DNA from: an uncultured Rhodospirillales bacterium
GTDB taxonomy: Bacteria > Pseudomonadota > Alphaproteobacteria > Acetobacterales > Acetobacteraceae
Length of the DNA: 56,713 nucleotides
NCBI GenBank assembly: GCA_903927465.1
Contig: CAIYMY010000175.1
Location: 1-56,713 of the forward strand
Reading direction: 5' to 3'
A model generated the notes under the pieces. That model had not been told where the DNA came from. It saw only the letters and a list, made by a program, of their open reading frames with translations, and made no database searches. Positions 16,201-27,259 of the stretch are shown here, one piece after another. Each line of letters begins with the position of its first letter. The stretch's first letter is position 1. Made by a program: the position numbers and the translations under genes.

Positions 16201-17160
16201 TCAGGCCTTCAGCCGCGAACGCAGCAGATAGCGCGATGTTGCCAGCACCACAAAGGACAGCAGGAACAGGATGAAGCCAAGCGCCAGCAGCGACGACAGC
16301 TTTAGGCTACCGATTTCACTTTCGCCGAATTCAAGCGCGACAAGCGATGCAATCGTATTCCCAGGCCCAAAAAGCGAGGTTGAAATGCGGTTCGCATTGC
16401 CGATCACAAAGGTCACCGCCATGGTCTCACCCAAAGCGCGCCCAAGGCCGAGCATGATGCCGCCCACCACGGAAACCCGCGTGTAGGGAATAACGACACC
16501 CTTCATCACTTCCCAGGTGGTGGCACCAAGGCCATAGGCACTTTCCTTGAAAACAGGCGGCACTTGTTCAAAGACATCGCGCATGGTGGCGGCAATGAAA
16601 GGCAGCACCATGATGGCCAGGATGAAGGCCGCGGTGAACAGGCCGGTACCGAAGGGCGCGCCCTGAAACAGAAAGCCAATGACCGGCCATTCCCCGATAT
16701 TATCAATGATCCAGGGCTGAACATTTTGCGCGAAAGCCGGTGCAATGACAAAGAAGCCCCACATACCGTAGATGATGGAAGGCACCGCGGCCAAAAGCTC
16801 CACCGCCGTGCCGACCGGCCGCCGCATCCATGGCGGCGCCAATTCCGTCAGGAAGAAGGCAACGCCAAAGGCCAAGGGTACAGCCAGAACAATGGCGAGT
16901 ACTGCGGTGACAATGGTGCCATAAATGGAAACACCGGCGCCGAATAATTCCTGCACCGGGTCCCATTCCGTGGATGTCACGAAAGCGATACCAAAGGCGC
17001 GAAAGGCCGGCAGGCCCGCGATGAACAACTCAATGATCAGCGCGCCAAGTAGGATCAGCACTAAAATGCCGGCGGCCTGACAGATCAGGGCGAATACCTT
17101 ATCGCCCAAGCCGCTGGAACGCCGTGTTGCCTTGATGGGCATTACGCTTTCGGACGCCAA
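16201..17160 (-). CDS. pstC: Phosphate ABC transporter permease PstC
   Basis: This 319-residue permease partner of PstA has a short cytoplasmic N-terminus, a first helix near residues 24-50, and a transport domain with the EAA-like loop KESAYGLGATTWEVMKGVV. The periplasmic loop includes FVTSTEWDP, typical of PstC. It is separated from pstS by a 69-base gap that holds a strong hairpin, which may reduce expression of the membrane components relative to the binding protein. Confidence 0.94.
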   Translation of the reverse strand: MASESVMPIKATRRSSGLGDKVFALICQAAGILVLILLGALIIELFIAGLPAFRAFGIAFVTSTEWDPVQELFGAGVSIYGTIVTAVLAIVLAVPLAFGVAFFLTELAPPWMRRPVGTAVELLAAVPSIIYGMWGFFVIAPAFAQNVQPWIIDNIGEWPVIGFLFQGAPFGTGLFTAAFILAIMVLPFIAATMRDVFEQVPPVFKESAYGLGATTWEVMKGVVIPYTRVSVVGGIMLGLGRALGETMAVTFVIGNANRISTSLFGPGNTIASLVALEFGESEIGSLKLSSLLALGFILFLLSFVVLATSRYLLRSRLKA

Positions 17161-17192
17161 GGAACACCCCCGGGTTAGCCTGTGAATGAAAG

Positions 17193-17217
17193 CCCGCAGG
17201 CAAGTCCAACCTGCGGG
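17193..17217 (-). promoter_or_regulatory. Hairpin between pstS and pstC (possible attenuator)
   Basis: CCCGCAGG (17193-17200) and CCTGCGGG (17210-17217) form a perfect 8-bp stem with a 9-base loop, 12 bases after the pstS stop. On the transcribed strand it is followed by CTTTCATT, a weak T-run. Such hairpins often protect or terminate part of the message so that the periplasmic binding protein is made in excess. Confidence 0.55.
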
Positions 17218-17229
17218 TGAAGAAACGTC

Positions 17230-18249
17230 TTAGCTGCCGAAGCTTTGCCGCCAGGAAGCCCTGACCGCGTTATGCACCGATTCAGGAAGCGGGATATATT
17301 CAAGATCAGTCGCCAATTGGCTGCCATTGGCGAAGCACCAATCGAAGAAGCGGCGCACACTGGCGCTGCGCGCGGCGTCTGTCGGGTTGGTCGGCAGCAG
17401 GATGAAGGTTGGCGCCACAATCGGCCACGAATCCGTGCCCGCCTGATCAATCACATTGGCGGCAAAGCCAGGCACAGACCAATCGGCGGCGGAAGCGGCG
17501 GCCATGAAAGCCTTGTGATCTGGCTTCACGAAATTGCCGGCCTTGTTCAGCAATTGGGTGGAAACCAGCTTATTCGTGATGGCATAGGCGTTTTCCACAT
17601 AGCCGATCGCGCCGCGCACATTGCGCACTGTGCCGGCTACACCTTCATTACCACGCGCGCCGGTGCCGGCAGGGAAGCGCACTGAGGTGCCAACGCCCAC
17701 TTTTTCCTTCCATTCCGGCGAAGCCGACGCAAGGTAGGAAACCCACACAAAGGTCGTGCCGGAGCCATCCGCGCGATAGGCCGGCGCAATGGCCAGGCTC
17801 GGCAGCGGAAGCCCTGGGTTGATCGCCACAATCGCCGGGTCATTCCAGCGCGTGATCTTGCCCAAATATATATCGGCCAGGATGGGCCCGGTCAGGCGGA
17901 GCTGGTCATCCCCAACGCCCGGGATATTCACAATCGCCACCAAGGACCCCATCACGGTCGGGAATTGCAGCAGATTACCCTCGGTCAATTGCTGGGCATT
18001 CAGCGGCGCATCGGTCGCGCCGAAATCCACCGTGCGGTTGCGGATCTGGTTGATCCCGGCGCCTGAGCCCACGGATTGGTAATTCAGTTGAATGCCAGCG
18101 GCATTGCGAACCGCTTCAGCCCATTTTTGGTAAATCGGGTTCGGAAAGGACGCCCCCGCACCAGTGATCTGCGCGCCTTGGGCCTGGGCACCAAAGGCGG
18201 GAAGGGTGAGGGCGGCGCTGGCGCCAAGAAGAAGGGATCGCCTGTTCAC
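17230..18249 (-). CDS. pstS: Periplasmic phosphate-binding protein PstS
   Basis: The 339-residue solute-binding protein starts with a twin-arginine-like signal (NRRSLLLGASAALTLPAFG, then AQAQ). The mature part begins with ITGAGASFPNPIYQKWAEA, the hallmark phosphate-binding N-terminus. SVGSGAGINQI and ADGSGTTFVW provide further ligand residues. The GTG at 18249 is chosen because CGGAG lies about 8 bases upstream and it gives a proper signal peptide; the longer frame to 18384 runs through the promoter. Its leader holds a Pho box at 18334-18355. It is first in the order pstS-C-A-B-phoU-phoB. Confidence 0.94.
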   Translation of the reverse strand: MNRRSLLLGASAALTLPAFGAQAQGAQITGAGASFPNPIYQKWAEAVRNAAGIQLNYQSVGSGAGINQIRNRTVDFGATDAPLNAQQLTEGNLLQFPTVMGSLVAIVNIPGVGDDQLRLTGPILADIYLGKITRWNDPAIVAINPGLPLPSLAIAPAYRADGSGTTFVWVSYLASASPEWKEKVGVGTSVRFPAGTGARGNEGVAGTVRNVRGAIGYVENAYAITNKLVSTQLLNKAGNFVKPDHKAFMAAASAADWSVPGFAANVIDQAGTDSWPIVAPTFILLPTNPTDAARSASVRRFFDWCFANGSQLATDLEYIPLPESVHNAVRASWRQSFGS

Positions 18250-18333
18250 AGGAATGCTCCGATTGCTTTGCCAAACCGCTCCGATTAAGCGGTCCTTCGC
18301 TTCTAGAAAGGCCCCGCGACTCTTCGATTGCAT

Positions 18334-18355
18334 TTTTATGAAGGTTTTATGACAA
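18334..18355 (-). promoter_or_regulatory. Pho box (PhoB binding site) upstream of pstS
   Basis: On the pstS strand the sequence reads TTGTCAT-AAAA-CCTTCAT-AAAA: two 7-base half-sites in direct repeat with an 11-base period, each followed by A-rich spacer. This fits the CTGTCAT-N4-CTGTCAT PhoB consensus with few mismatches. It lies 85 bases before the pstS start, and PhoB is encoded at the end of the same operon. Confidence 0.8.
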
Positions 18356-18388
18356 GCATCCGGACAAGTCCCGGCGTTATCCACCGAT

Positions 18389-19183
18389 CTATTTATACCA
18401 ACCCGGCCGGCGCTTGGCCTGGAAGGCGGCCAGACCTTCCCGCCCCTCGGGCGCGGCGCGCTGCATCCAGCCCTCCTGCGCCAATTGCGCCACCTGGCGG
18501 GGGGAAAGGGTCAGTCCATTGGCCTCCAGGAAGGAGGTTTTGGTCACGGCAATGGCAGTGGGCGCAGAGAGCATCATCTGGTCAATGATGTGGGCGAGCC
18601 GCGCTTCGATGGCGTCCGCCACTATCACCTCATGCACCAGGCCGATTCGAAGGGCCTCGGCAGCGTCAAAACGCTCACCAGTGATGGCGTAGCGCCGGGT
18701 TTGGCGAAGGCCGAGCGCGTCTACCATATGCGTGCTGATGGGCGTGGGGGCGACGCCGACGCGCACTTCCGTAATGCCGAATTGCGCCGCAGGGGTGGCC
18801 AGCGCCACATCAACGCAGCAGGTAATGCCAACGCCACCGCCGAAACAGGCACCCTGGATCACGGCGAAGGTCGGTTTGGGGAATTCGTTCAGCTTGCGCA
18901 TGGCCTCGGTGGTCGCCAAGGAGGCTGCGAAGGCGGGCTCCGGCGGATAGGCCGCCACTTCCGCCAGCCAATCAATATCCGCCCCGGCCTGGAAATGCGC
19001 CCCGGCGCCGCGGATCACCAGGCCGCGAATGGCGGCATCGGGGCGGAGTTGATCAAGCCCGGCGATCAGCCCTTCCAGCATGGCGGCGTTATAGGCATTG
19101 CCCTTGTGGGGGCGGTTCAGTGTGGCGGTAGCGATGCCGCGCGCATCAATGGAAAGCAGGACGGGTGGGGCTGTTTCGGTCAT
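18389..19183 (-). CDS. Enoyl-CoA hydratase/isomerase family protein
   Basis: This 264-residue crotonase-fold protein shows the first oxyanion-hole segment in GAGAHFQAGADIDWL and the second in VIQGACFGGGVGITCCVDV. The GITEVRVGVAPTPISTHMV region sits where many hydratases carry their second catalytic glutamate (ITEV). Members hydrate, isomerise or hydrolyse acyl-CoAs; the substrate cannot be told. The ATG at 19183 is preferred because it gives the usual TETAPPVLLSIDARGIATATLNRP start, although the frame is open further upstream through the GGT gene's complement. It ends 34 bases before the Pho box of pstS. Confidence 0.87.
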   Translation of the reverse strand: MTETAPPVLLSIDARGIATATLNRPHKGNAYNAAMLEGLIAGLDQLRPDAAIRGLVIRGAGAHFQAGADIDWLAEVAAYPPEPAFAASLATTEAMRKLNEFPKPTFAVIQGACFGGGVGITCCVDVALATPAAQFGITEVRVGVAPTPISTHMVDALGLRQTRRYAITGERFDAAEALRIGLVHEVIVADAIEARLAHIIDQMMLSAPTAIAVTKTSFLEANGLTLSPRQVAQLAQEGWMQRAAPEGREGLAAFQAKRRPGWYK

Positions 19184-19282
19184 GGCAGGCTTCCTTGGCT
19201 TCGGTGCATTCTCTCCCCTTGCGGGCGTTGACGCCAGACCCGGGCGGGCTGAGGGTTGCGGCCTTGATTGCGGAGAACAGCC

Positions 19283-20983
19283 ATGCCCGCTTCCCGTCCC
19301 ACCCTCAGCGGCCCGCGCCATGCGATTTCGGCGGGGCATTATTTGGCGGCCTCTGCCGGATACGCGGTGCTGGAAGCAGGCGGCAATGCGGTGGATGCGG
19401 GGTGCGCTGCCGGTATTGCGCTTGGTGTGCTGCTGCCGGATTTGGTGAATGTGGCGGGGGTGGCGCCCATCATGATCCGGCTGGCCAATGGGCAGGTGGA
19501 AACCATCGCTGGGCTTGGCCATTGGCCGGCGTCTCTGCCGCCTGATGTCTTTATGCGCGAACATGGCGGGAAGATTCCGCAAGGCGTGCGCCGCACCGTG
19601 GTGCCGGCTGCGCCTGATGCCTGGATTACGGCTTTGGAACGCCATGGCACCATGGGGTTCGGCGATGTGGCGCAATATGCCATTCGCTACGCGGCGGAAG
19701 GTTTTGCCGTGTATCCGCTGCTCGCGGAAAGTGTTTCGGCGCATGTCGCGGAATATGCGCGTTGGCCGTCAAATGCGGCGATTTTCCTGCCTGGCGGAGC
19801 GCCGCCGAAGGTCGGTGAGCGCTTCATCCAAAGCGATCTGGCGCGCAGCCTTAGCTATATGGTGGATGAAGAAAAACGCGCAGTGTCCAAGGGCCGGCTT
19901 GCCGGGTTGGCGGCGGCGCATGCGGCGTTTTATCGCGGTGATATCGCGCGGGAAATCGTAGCCTTTCAAAGCCGCGAAGGTGGCTTCCTGACCATGGCCG
20001 ACATGGCAGGATTCCATTCTCGGCTGGAGCCCGCCATCACGCGCCGCTGGCGTGGGCATGAGGTGATTACTTGCGGCCCCTGGTGTCAGGGCCCGGCGCT
20101 TTTGGAAGCGCTGCTGCTGATGGAACGCGCGGGGCTTGATGGGCTGGAACATAATTCGTCTGAATATCTGCATCTTTTCACCGAATGCGTGAAAGCCGCC
20201 ATGGCGGATCGCGAATATCATTTCGGTGATCCTGCCTTCATTGATGTGCCGATTGATGCGCTGCTGTCAGATGCGCATCTGGCGGCGCGTGTGGCGGAAA
20301 TGGACCCGGTGCGCGCGCATCCTTCCATGTATCCACCCTTGCTTGGCGCGGGGCGCGCGGCGGATGGGCCGGTGCGACGCGATTTGCCGACGATTGAAGC
20401 CGATACATCCTATGTTGCGGTTGTGGATCGTTGGGGCAATGCCTTCAGCGCCACACCTTCCGATGGGTCCTGGAATTCGCCTGTGGTGCCGGGGCTTGGC
20501 CTGATCCCTTCCAATCGCGGCAGCCAAAGCCGGCCAGATCCCGCGCATCCCGCCGGCGTGGCCCCCGGCAAGCGCCCGCGGCTGACACCCAACCCCGCCA
20601 TGGTGGTCACGCGCGCTGGCGGTGTGATGCCCTTGGGTACGCCGGGCGGCGATGTGCAAATCCAGGCCATGTTGCAGGTCATGTTGAATGTGCTGCATTT
20701 CGGTATGGAATTGCAGGAAGCGATCGAAGCGCCGCGCGTTTCATCCTATGCCTTCCCATCATCCTTCGCGCCGTTTGATTATTTCCCTCGGCGGCTTGCC
20801 GTAGAAACGCGCATTCCTGAAGCGACGCGCAATGCACTTGCCGGGCGCGGGCATGACATCAAGGAATGGCCGGATATCACCTGGCTTGCCGGCAGTGTGG
20901 AGGCGGTCATGTCAGACCCCGCAACAGGGCTGGTGCGCGCCGGCGCCGATCCACGGCGCCCGGCCTATGCAATTGCGGGATGA
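19283..20983 (+). CDS. Gamma-glutamyltransferase family protein
   Basis: The 566-residue Ntn-hydrolase precursor would self-cleave before a catalytic threonine and then hydrolyse or transfer gamma-glutamyl groups, or act as a related acylase. Opening residues GPRHAISAGHYLAASAGYAVL and AGGNAVDAGCAAGIALGVL match the large subunit. The predicted cleavage site is T375 in EADTSYVAVVDRWGNAFSAT, in place of the classical TTHxSVVD. PLGTPGGDVQIQAMLQV corresponds to the oxyanion-loop region. No signal peptide is seen, so it would be cytoplasmic, unlike E. coli Ggt. The stop overlaps the next gene by ATGA. Confidence 0.87.
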   Translation: MPASRPTLSGPRHAISAGHYLAASAGYAVLEAGGNAVDAGCAAGIALGVLLPDLVNVAGVAPIMIRLANGQVETIAGLGHWPASLPPDVFMREHGGKIPQGVRRTVVPAAPDAWITALERHGTMGFGDVAQYAIRYAAEGFAVYPLLAESVSAHVAEYARWPSNAAIFLPGGAPPKVGERFIQSDLARSLSYMVDEEKRAVSKGRLAGLAAAHAAFYRGDIAREIVAFQSREGGFLTMADMAGFHSRLEPAITRRWRGHEVITCGPWCQGPALLEALLLMERAGLDGLEHNSSEYLHLFTECVKAAMADREYHFGDPAFIDVPIDALLSDAHLAARVAEMDPVRAHPSMYPPLLGAGRAADGPVRRDLPTIEADTSYVAVVDRWGNAFSATPSDGSWNSPVVPGLGLIPSNRGSQSRPDPAHPAGVAPGKRPRLTPNPAMVVTRAGGVMPLGTPGGDVQIQAMLQVMLNVLHFGMELQEAIEAPRVSSYAFPSSFAPFDYFPRRLAVETRIPEATRNALAGRGHDIKEWPDITWLAGSVEAVMSDPATGLVRAGADPRRPAYAIAG

Positions 20984-22839
20984 GCGCAGCAATCGATAGC
21001 GGGGCGCTGCTTGATCAGGCCATGGCGCGTCTGGGGGCGCGGGATTTCGGCGCAGCGGCAACGCTGTTCAATCGCGCCATTGCGCTTGGCCGTGACGCGC
21101 CGGAAATTCGCAATAACCTAGGGCAGGCCTTGCGATTTTCCGGTGACCGGGCGGCGGCGGAAGCGGCCTTTCGTGAAGCGCTCCGCCAGCGCCCGGCCTA
21201 TGTGCGCGCTGCCGCCAATCTGGTGGCGTTGCTTTTGCCCGCAAGCGCCGATGCGGCGGCTGAGGTGATCTCCGGCACGCTGGCTGCCGGCGCCGGAGAG
21301 GATTTGCATCGTGCTGTCGCTGGGCTTTGGCGCGATGCAGGGCGGCCAGATCGCGCCATTTTCCATTTGCAGGCGCTGCTTGAAGCAGCACCTGGCGATA
21401 CGCTGATGCGGAGTGAATTAGGCACGACTCTGATGGGATTTGGGCAGCCCAGCGCGGCCATTCCGCATCTGGCGCGCGTGGCGGCGGAGATGCCGGATCG
21501 TGCTGATGCCAAGGTGAATCATGGGCTGGCCTTGCAGCAAGCTGGTGATATTGGCGCGGCCATGGCGGTGCAGCGCCGGGCCATTGCAGAAGACCCACTT
21601 TGCCGTCCCGCCTGGCAAAACCTGTTGCTGGGGTTGAATTACATGCCGGGCATCACCGCGGAAGAGGTTGCGGCGGCGCATCGTGCCTATGCCGCGCGCT
21701 TTGCCCGCTCTGCCCCGGCGATCTTTGCCAATACGCCTGATCCGGATCGGCGGTTGCGCATTGGCATGCTCTCCGGTGATTTCCGCCAACATCCTGTTGG
21801 ATATTTTCTGGAAGCGGCGATTGCGGCGCATCAGCGCGCGGGGTTTCACCTAACGGCTTATGATGTCGGCAAGCGCGCGGATGCCACTACGGCCAGGCTG
21901 CGCGGGCTTTTCGATGATTGGCGTTCCGTGGGCGCCCTGGAAGACGCCGCGATTGTTGCGCAAATCCGCGCCGATGCGATTGATATTCTGGTGGATCTGA
22001 CGGGCCATACGGAGACCAGCCGGATAGGCGTGATGGAATATCGGCCCGCGCCGGTACAGGTAAGCTGGATCGGCTATGCCAATACCAATGGCGTGGCGGC
22101 GATGGATTGGATCATTGCCGATGGCGTGGTGCTGCCGCCGGAAGATGAGGCGCACTACATCGAAAAACCGCTCCGGCTGCCGGGCTGCTATTTGTGCTAC
22201 ACCCCGCCGAAGCAAGCCGTAGCGCCGAGCCCACCGCCTATGCTGCGCCAGGGCCATGTGACCTTTGGCTGCTTCAATAACCTGGCCAAGATCAATGATG
22301 AGGTGCTGAGCGCCTGGGCCGCGATTCTGGCCCGCCTGCCTGATGCACGGCTTTTGCTGAAAACCGCCGTGCTGCGCGAAGCGGTGACGGCGCAAAAACT
22401 CCGCGCGCGTTTCACGGCCGTGGGGGGCGATGTTACGCGCCTTGATCTGGAAGGCCATAGCCCGCGCGCTGATTACTTTGCGCGCTATGCGACGGTGGAT
22501 TTCATGCTGGACCCCTTCCCCTTTCCGGGCGGCACCACAACTGTGGAGGCGATCCATGCCGGGGTGCCAACCCTGACCCGGCGCGGGCGCGGCGGCATGA
22601 TCAGCCGCAATGGCGAAACGCTGCTGAACGCGGTGGGGCTTGCCGATTGGATTGCCGCGGATACCCCGGATTACATCGAAAAGGCCGTGGCCTTTGCGCG
22701 GGATGCGGAGGGGCTGGCCGCGATCCGGGCGCGGCTCTCACTTGGGCCCTTGGGCGATGCTGCGACCTATGCCCGGGGCCTGGAAGCCGCCTGGCGCTTG
22801 ATTTGGCGTGACTGGTGCGCGCGCCAAGGGGGCAGATGA
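20980..22839 (+). CDS. TPR protein with O-GlcNAc transferase-like (GT41) catalytic domain
   Basis: A 619-residue protein has tetratricopeptide repeats over about residues 1-245 (for example NNLGQALRFSGDRAAAEAAF) followed by a GT41/SPINDLY-like glycosyltransferase domain. Motifs seen include RLRIGMLSGDFRQHPVGYF, DILVDLTGHTETSR, RPAPVQVSWIGYANTNG and the nucleotide-sugar region FPFPGGTTTVEAIHAGVPT. Bacterial relatives add a single sugar to protein Ser/Thr, but many are untested. The start at 20980 overlaps the gamma-glutamyltransferase stop by ATGA, so the two are made together. That pairing has no obvious explanation. Confidence 0.87.
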   Translation: MSAAIDSGALLDQAMARLGARDFGAAATLFNRAIALGRDAPEIRNNLGQALRFSGDRAAAEAAFREALRQRPAYVRAAANLVALLLPASADAAAEVISGTLAAGAGEDLHRAVAGLWRDAGRPDRAIFHLQALLEAAPGDTLMRSELGTTLMGFGQPSAAIPHLARVAAEMPDRADAKVNHGLALQQAGDIGAAMAVQRRAIAEDPLCRPAWQNLLLGLNYMPGITAEEVAAAHRAYAARFARSAPAIFANTPDPDRRLRIGMLSGDFRQHPVGYFLEAAIAAHQRAGFHLTAYDVGKRADATTARLRGLFDDWRSVGALEDAAIVAQIRADAIDILVDLTGHTETSRIGVMEYRPAPVQVSWIGYANTNGVAAMDWIIADGVVLPPEDEAHYIEKPLRLPGCYLCYTPPKQAVAPSPPPMLRQGHVTFGCFNNLAKINDEVLSAWAAILARLPDARLLLKTAVLREAVTAQKLRARFTAVGGDVTRLDLEGHSPRADYFARYATVDFMLDPFPFPGGTTTVEAIHAGVPTLTRRGRGGMISRNGETLLNAVGLADWIAADTPDYIEKAVAFARDAEGLAAIRARLSLGPLGDAATYARGLEAAWRLIWRDWCARQGGR

Positions 22840-22886
22840 GGGGCGATTTCACCCGCCGCGGAAAAGGTTTAGAAAGCGCTGGCCTG

Positions 22887-22969
22887 GCCCGCCTGGCGGA
22901 ATGGTAGACGCAGCGGACTTAAAATCCGTAGCTCGCAAGGGTGTGGGGGTTCAAGTCCCCCGGTGGGCA
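22887..22969 (+). tRNA. tRNA-Leu (anticodon UAA)
   Basis: An 83-base cloverleaf without encoded CCA. Acceptor GCCCGCC pairs with GGTGGGC (one G-T), the anticodon stem GCGGA/TCCGT encloses CTTAAAA with anticodon TAA, there is a long variable arm as expected for leucine, and the T arm has GGGGGTTCAAGTCCCCC. No integrase gene or attachment-site duplication is seen beside it. Confidence 0.93.
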
Positions 22970-23141
22970 GGCATTCATCTCAGTGGATAACATGGCCCTG
23001 GCTTTTGCCGTCCTGCGAGCGATCCATTGTTTCGTTCCATCATGGTGCCACATGAACTACTGCATGGGGCTGAAGCTCTGTTGAGGCGATGACGCCCCGC
23101 GCGATATCACGGATGAGGCCCGGCACGGCATCGCCCAAGGC

Positions 23142-25497
<2,356 letters not shown>

Positions 25498-25507
25498 GAT
25501 ATTCTCC

Positions 25508-25588
25508 CATCCCCGCTTGGCGTCAGGCGCGCGGGAAAATTACTTCAAGGCGCGGGTTTCACCGCGAACGAGCGAAATCTGCCACGCC
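25508..25588 (-). promoter_or_regulatory. Candidate SAM-II-like (SAM_alpha) riboswitch in the metY leader
   Basis: Read on the metY strand, GGCGTGG (25588-25582) can pair with CCGCGCC (25555-25549) as a 7-bp P1 with one U-G pair. The loop holds the GATTT typical of SAM-II. After P1 come TTGAAGTAA and then GCCAAGCGGGG directly before the start codon. AGCGGGG could pair back to TTTCGCT in the loop as the pseudoknot P2, partly by G-U pairs. Position, order and pseudoknot logic fit, but the conserved TTAAA and GCTAAA are degenerate, so this is tentative. Confidence 0.45.
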
Positions 25589-25713
25589 ACCGCCGGTTGC
25601 GAAAGGGTTTTCCGCAGAAGGCAATGACATTGCCCGGCAACGGCGCGCGGCACCGCGCCGCTTCCCCCTGAAGCACAAAGCAGAGCATTATTTCGCTTGG
25701 GCCTGCCCAGCCC

Positions 25714-26166
25714 TTAATCGGGTGGCGTCAGGCTCAGGCGCTTGATGGCAATGCCGCGCAAAGGCGGGGCGCGATGGCCCTGCCGCGGCGCGCTATGCAA
25801 ATGCGGCACGCGGATCACCAAAAGGGTCAGCCCCTCATCGGCGCGCGGCAGGATGGGGCCGGCGATTAGATTCTTTCCGGGGCCACGCCGCAGTAATGGG
25901 TAAAGCTCCCCATCCACAATCAGCGCCAGCGCATCAAGATTGGCCGGGTGGCCGAAATCCGCCAATTCCAACCAGGCGCGCAGCGGGTAGCGGCGATCAA
26001 TCAAAATGGTCATTGCCGCTTCCGCCCCGGGGCCGGTCCAGCGAAAGGTGCCCTCAGGCCCTTCCTCGGCTGCGTGGAACTGCCCGGCTTCGGGCGGGTC
26101 GGAGGCAGCGTCGAAGACAAAGCGCTCAGGTAGCGCCGTTTCAGCGGATTGGCTCATGAAGGCCAT
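25714..26166 (-). CDS. Hypothetical protein (150 aa)
   Basis: I do not recognise this protein. It is rich in alternating hydrophobic stretches that look like beta strands (AMTILIDRRYPLRAWLELADF, DALALIVDGELYPLL, GLTLLVIRVPHL), suggesting a compact beta-sandwich. It has no signal peptide, membrane helix or obvious catalytic motif. Base composition matches the neighbours. A second ATG nine bases inside (26157) is an equally good start. It is transcribed divergently from the Bug receptor at 26267, with about 100 bases between them. Confidence 0.6.
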   Translation of the reverse strand: MAFMSQSAETALPERFVFDAASDPPEAGQFHAAEEGPEGTFRWTGPGAEAAMTILIDRRYPLRAWLELADFGHPANLDALALIVDGELYPLLRRGPGKNLIAGPILPRADEGLTLLVIRVPHLHSAPRQGHRAPPLRGIAIKRLSLTPPD

Positions 26167-26266
26167 TTAACCGGTGATGTGGGAAAGAAGCCAGAGGCGA
26201 CAAACCCAAGCTTTCCCGCTGGCACCGCTCGGCGTAGGTTTTGCTGATCAGCAGGAGCCCACCCGC

Positions 26267-27244
26267 ATGCCCCCGATCACCCGCCGCGCCAGCCTTGCCC
26301 TTTTCGCCACCGGGCTTGCCGCCCCTGCTTTGGCCCAAGCGCCTGCCTTTCCCAGCCGGCCGATCCGGATTTTTGTGCCCTTCGCCGCCGGCGGCACCAC
26401 CGACATCCTGGCCCGTGCGCTGGGCGAAAGGCTCTCCGCCGCGCTTGGTCAGCCTGTGGTGATTGAAAATCGCGGCGGCGCTGGCGGCACCGTGGCTGGT
26501 GAGGCCTTTGCGCGGTCTGATGCCGATGGCCATTCGCTGCTGGTCGCGACTGCTTCGCTTATTTGTATCAACAAGGCGTTGTATCAGCGGCTGGCCTTTG
26601 ATCCGGATACAGATTTCCTGCCGATGGCCATGCTGGCGCAGCAGCCGAACGTGCTGGTGGTCAATCCGCGTGCCTTGCCAATGGCCGACCTACCGGCCCT
26701 GATCGCCCATATCCGCGCCCGGCCCGGCCAGGTGGCCTTTGGGTCTTCCGGCACCGGATCACAGCTGCATCTGACTGGGGAGATGTTCCGCGCCGCCATT
26801 GGCGCGGAGATGACCCATGTCCCTTATCGCGGCAGCGCGCCGGCCATGACCGATCTGGTCGCGGGCAATGTGCCGATGATGTTCGATGGCCTCGGCACGG
26901 CGCTCCCGCAAATCCGTGGCGGCGCCATCCGCGCGCTGGGCGTTGCCTCCGCCGCGCCCAATGCGGCGCTGCCGGGGGTGCCGCCGATTGGCAGTGTTTT
27001 GCCAGGCTTTCTTTCCGTGAATTGGACCGGGCTTTTCGCGCTGCGTGGCACGCCGGATGCGGTGCTGGCGCGGATCGAGGCTGAGACGGCCAAAGCACTC
27101 GCCAGCCCCGAAATGGCGCGGCTTTTCACCGAACGCGCCTTTGACCCTATGCCCGTCCCGCGCGCTGAGTTACCCGCCTTTGTCGCCGGCGAAAGCCAGC
27201 GCTGGCGCGACGCGGTGCGCCAATCCGGCGCCAAGGCGGAATAG
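26267..27244 (+). CDS. Bug-family (TctC-like) periplasmic solute receptor
   Basis: The 325-residue tripartite-tricarboxylate-type binding protein has a twin-arginine-like signal (ITRRASLALFATGLAAPALA, then QA). Mature features are RPIRIFVPFAAGGTTDILAR, VVIENRGGAGGTVAGE and SSGTGSQLHL, the loops that cradle carboxylate ligands in this family. The start is set by AGGAG at 26253-26257. No TctA/TctB membrane partners are nearby, as is usual for orphan Bug proteins. It is followed after 15 bases by an MFS transporter, which may be its functional neighbour. Confidence 0.88.
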   Translation: MPPITRRASLALFATGLAAPALAQAPAFPSRPIRIFVPFAAGGTTDILARALGERLSAALGQPVVIENRGGAGGTVAGEAFARSDADGHSLLVATASLICINKALYQRLAFDPDTDFLPMAMLAQQPNVLVVNPRALPMADLPALIAHIRARPGQVAFGSSGTGSQLHLTGEMFRAAIGAEMTHVPYRGSAPAMTDLVAGNVPMMFDGLGTALPQIRGGAIRALGVASAAPNAALPGVPPIGSVLPGFLSVNWTGLFALRGTPDAVLARIEAETAKALASPEMARLFTERAFDPMPVPRAELPAFVAGESQRWRDAVRQSGAKAE

Positions 27245-27259
27245 GCCAAAGCCCGCTGC

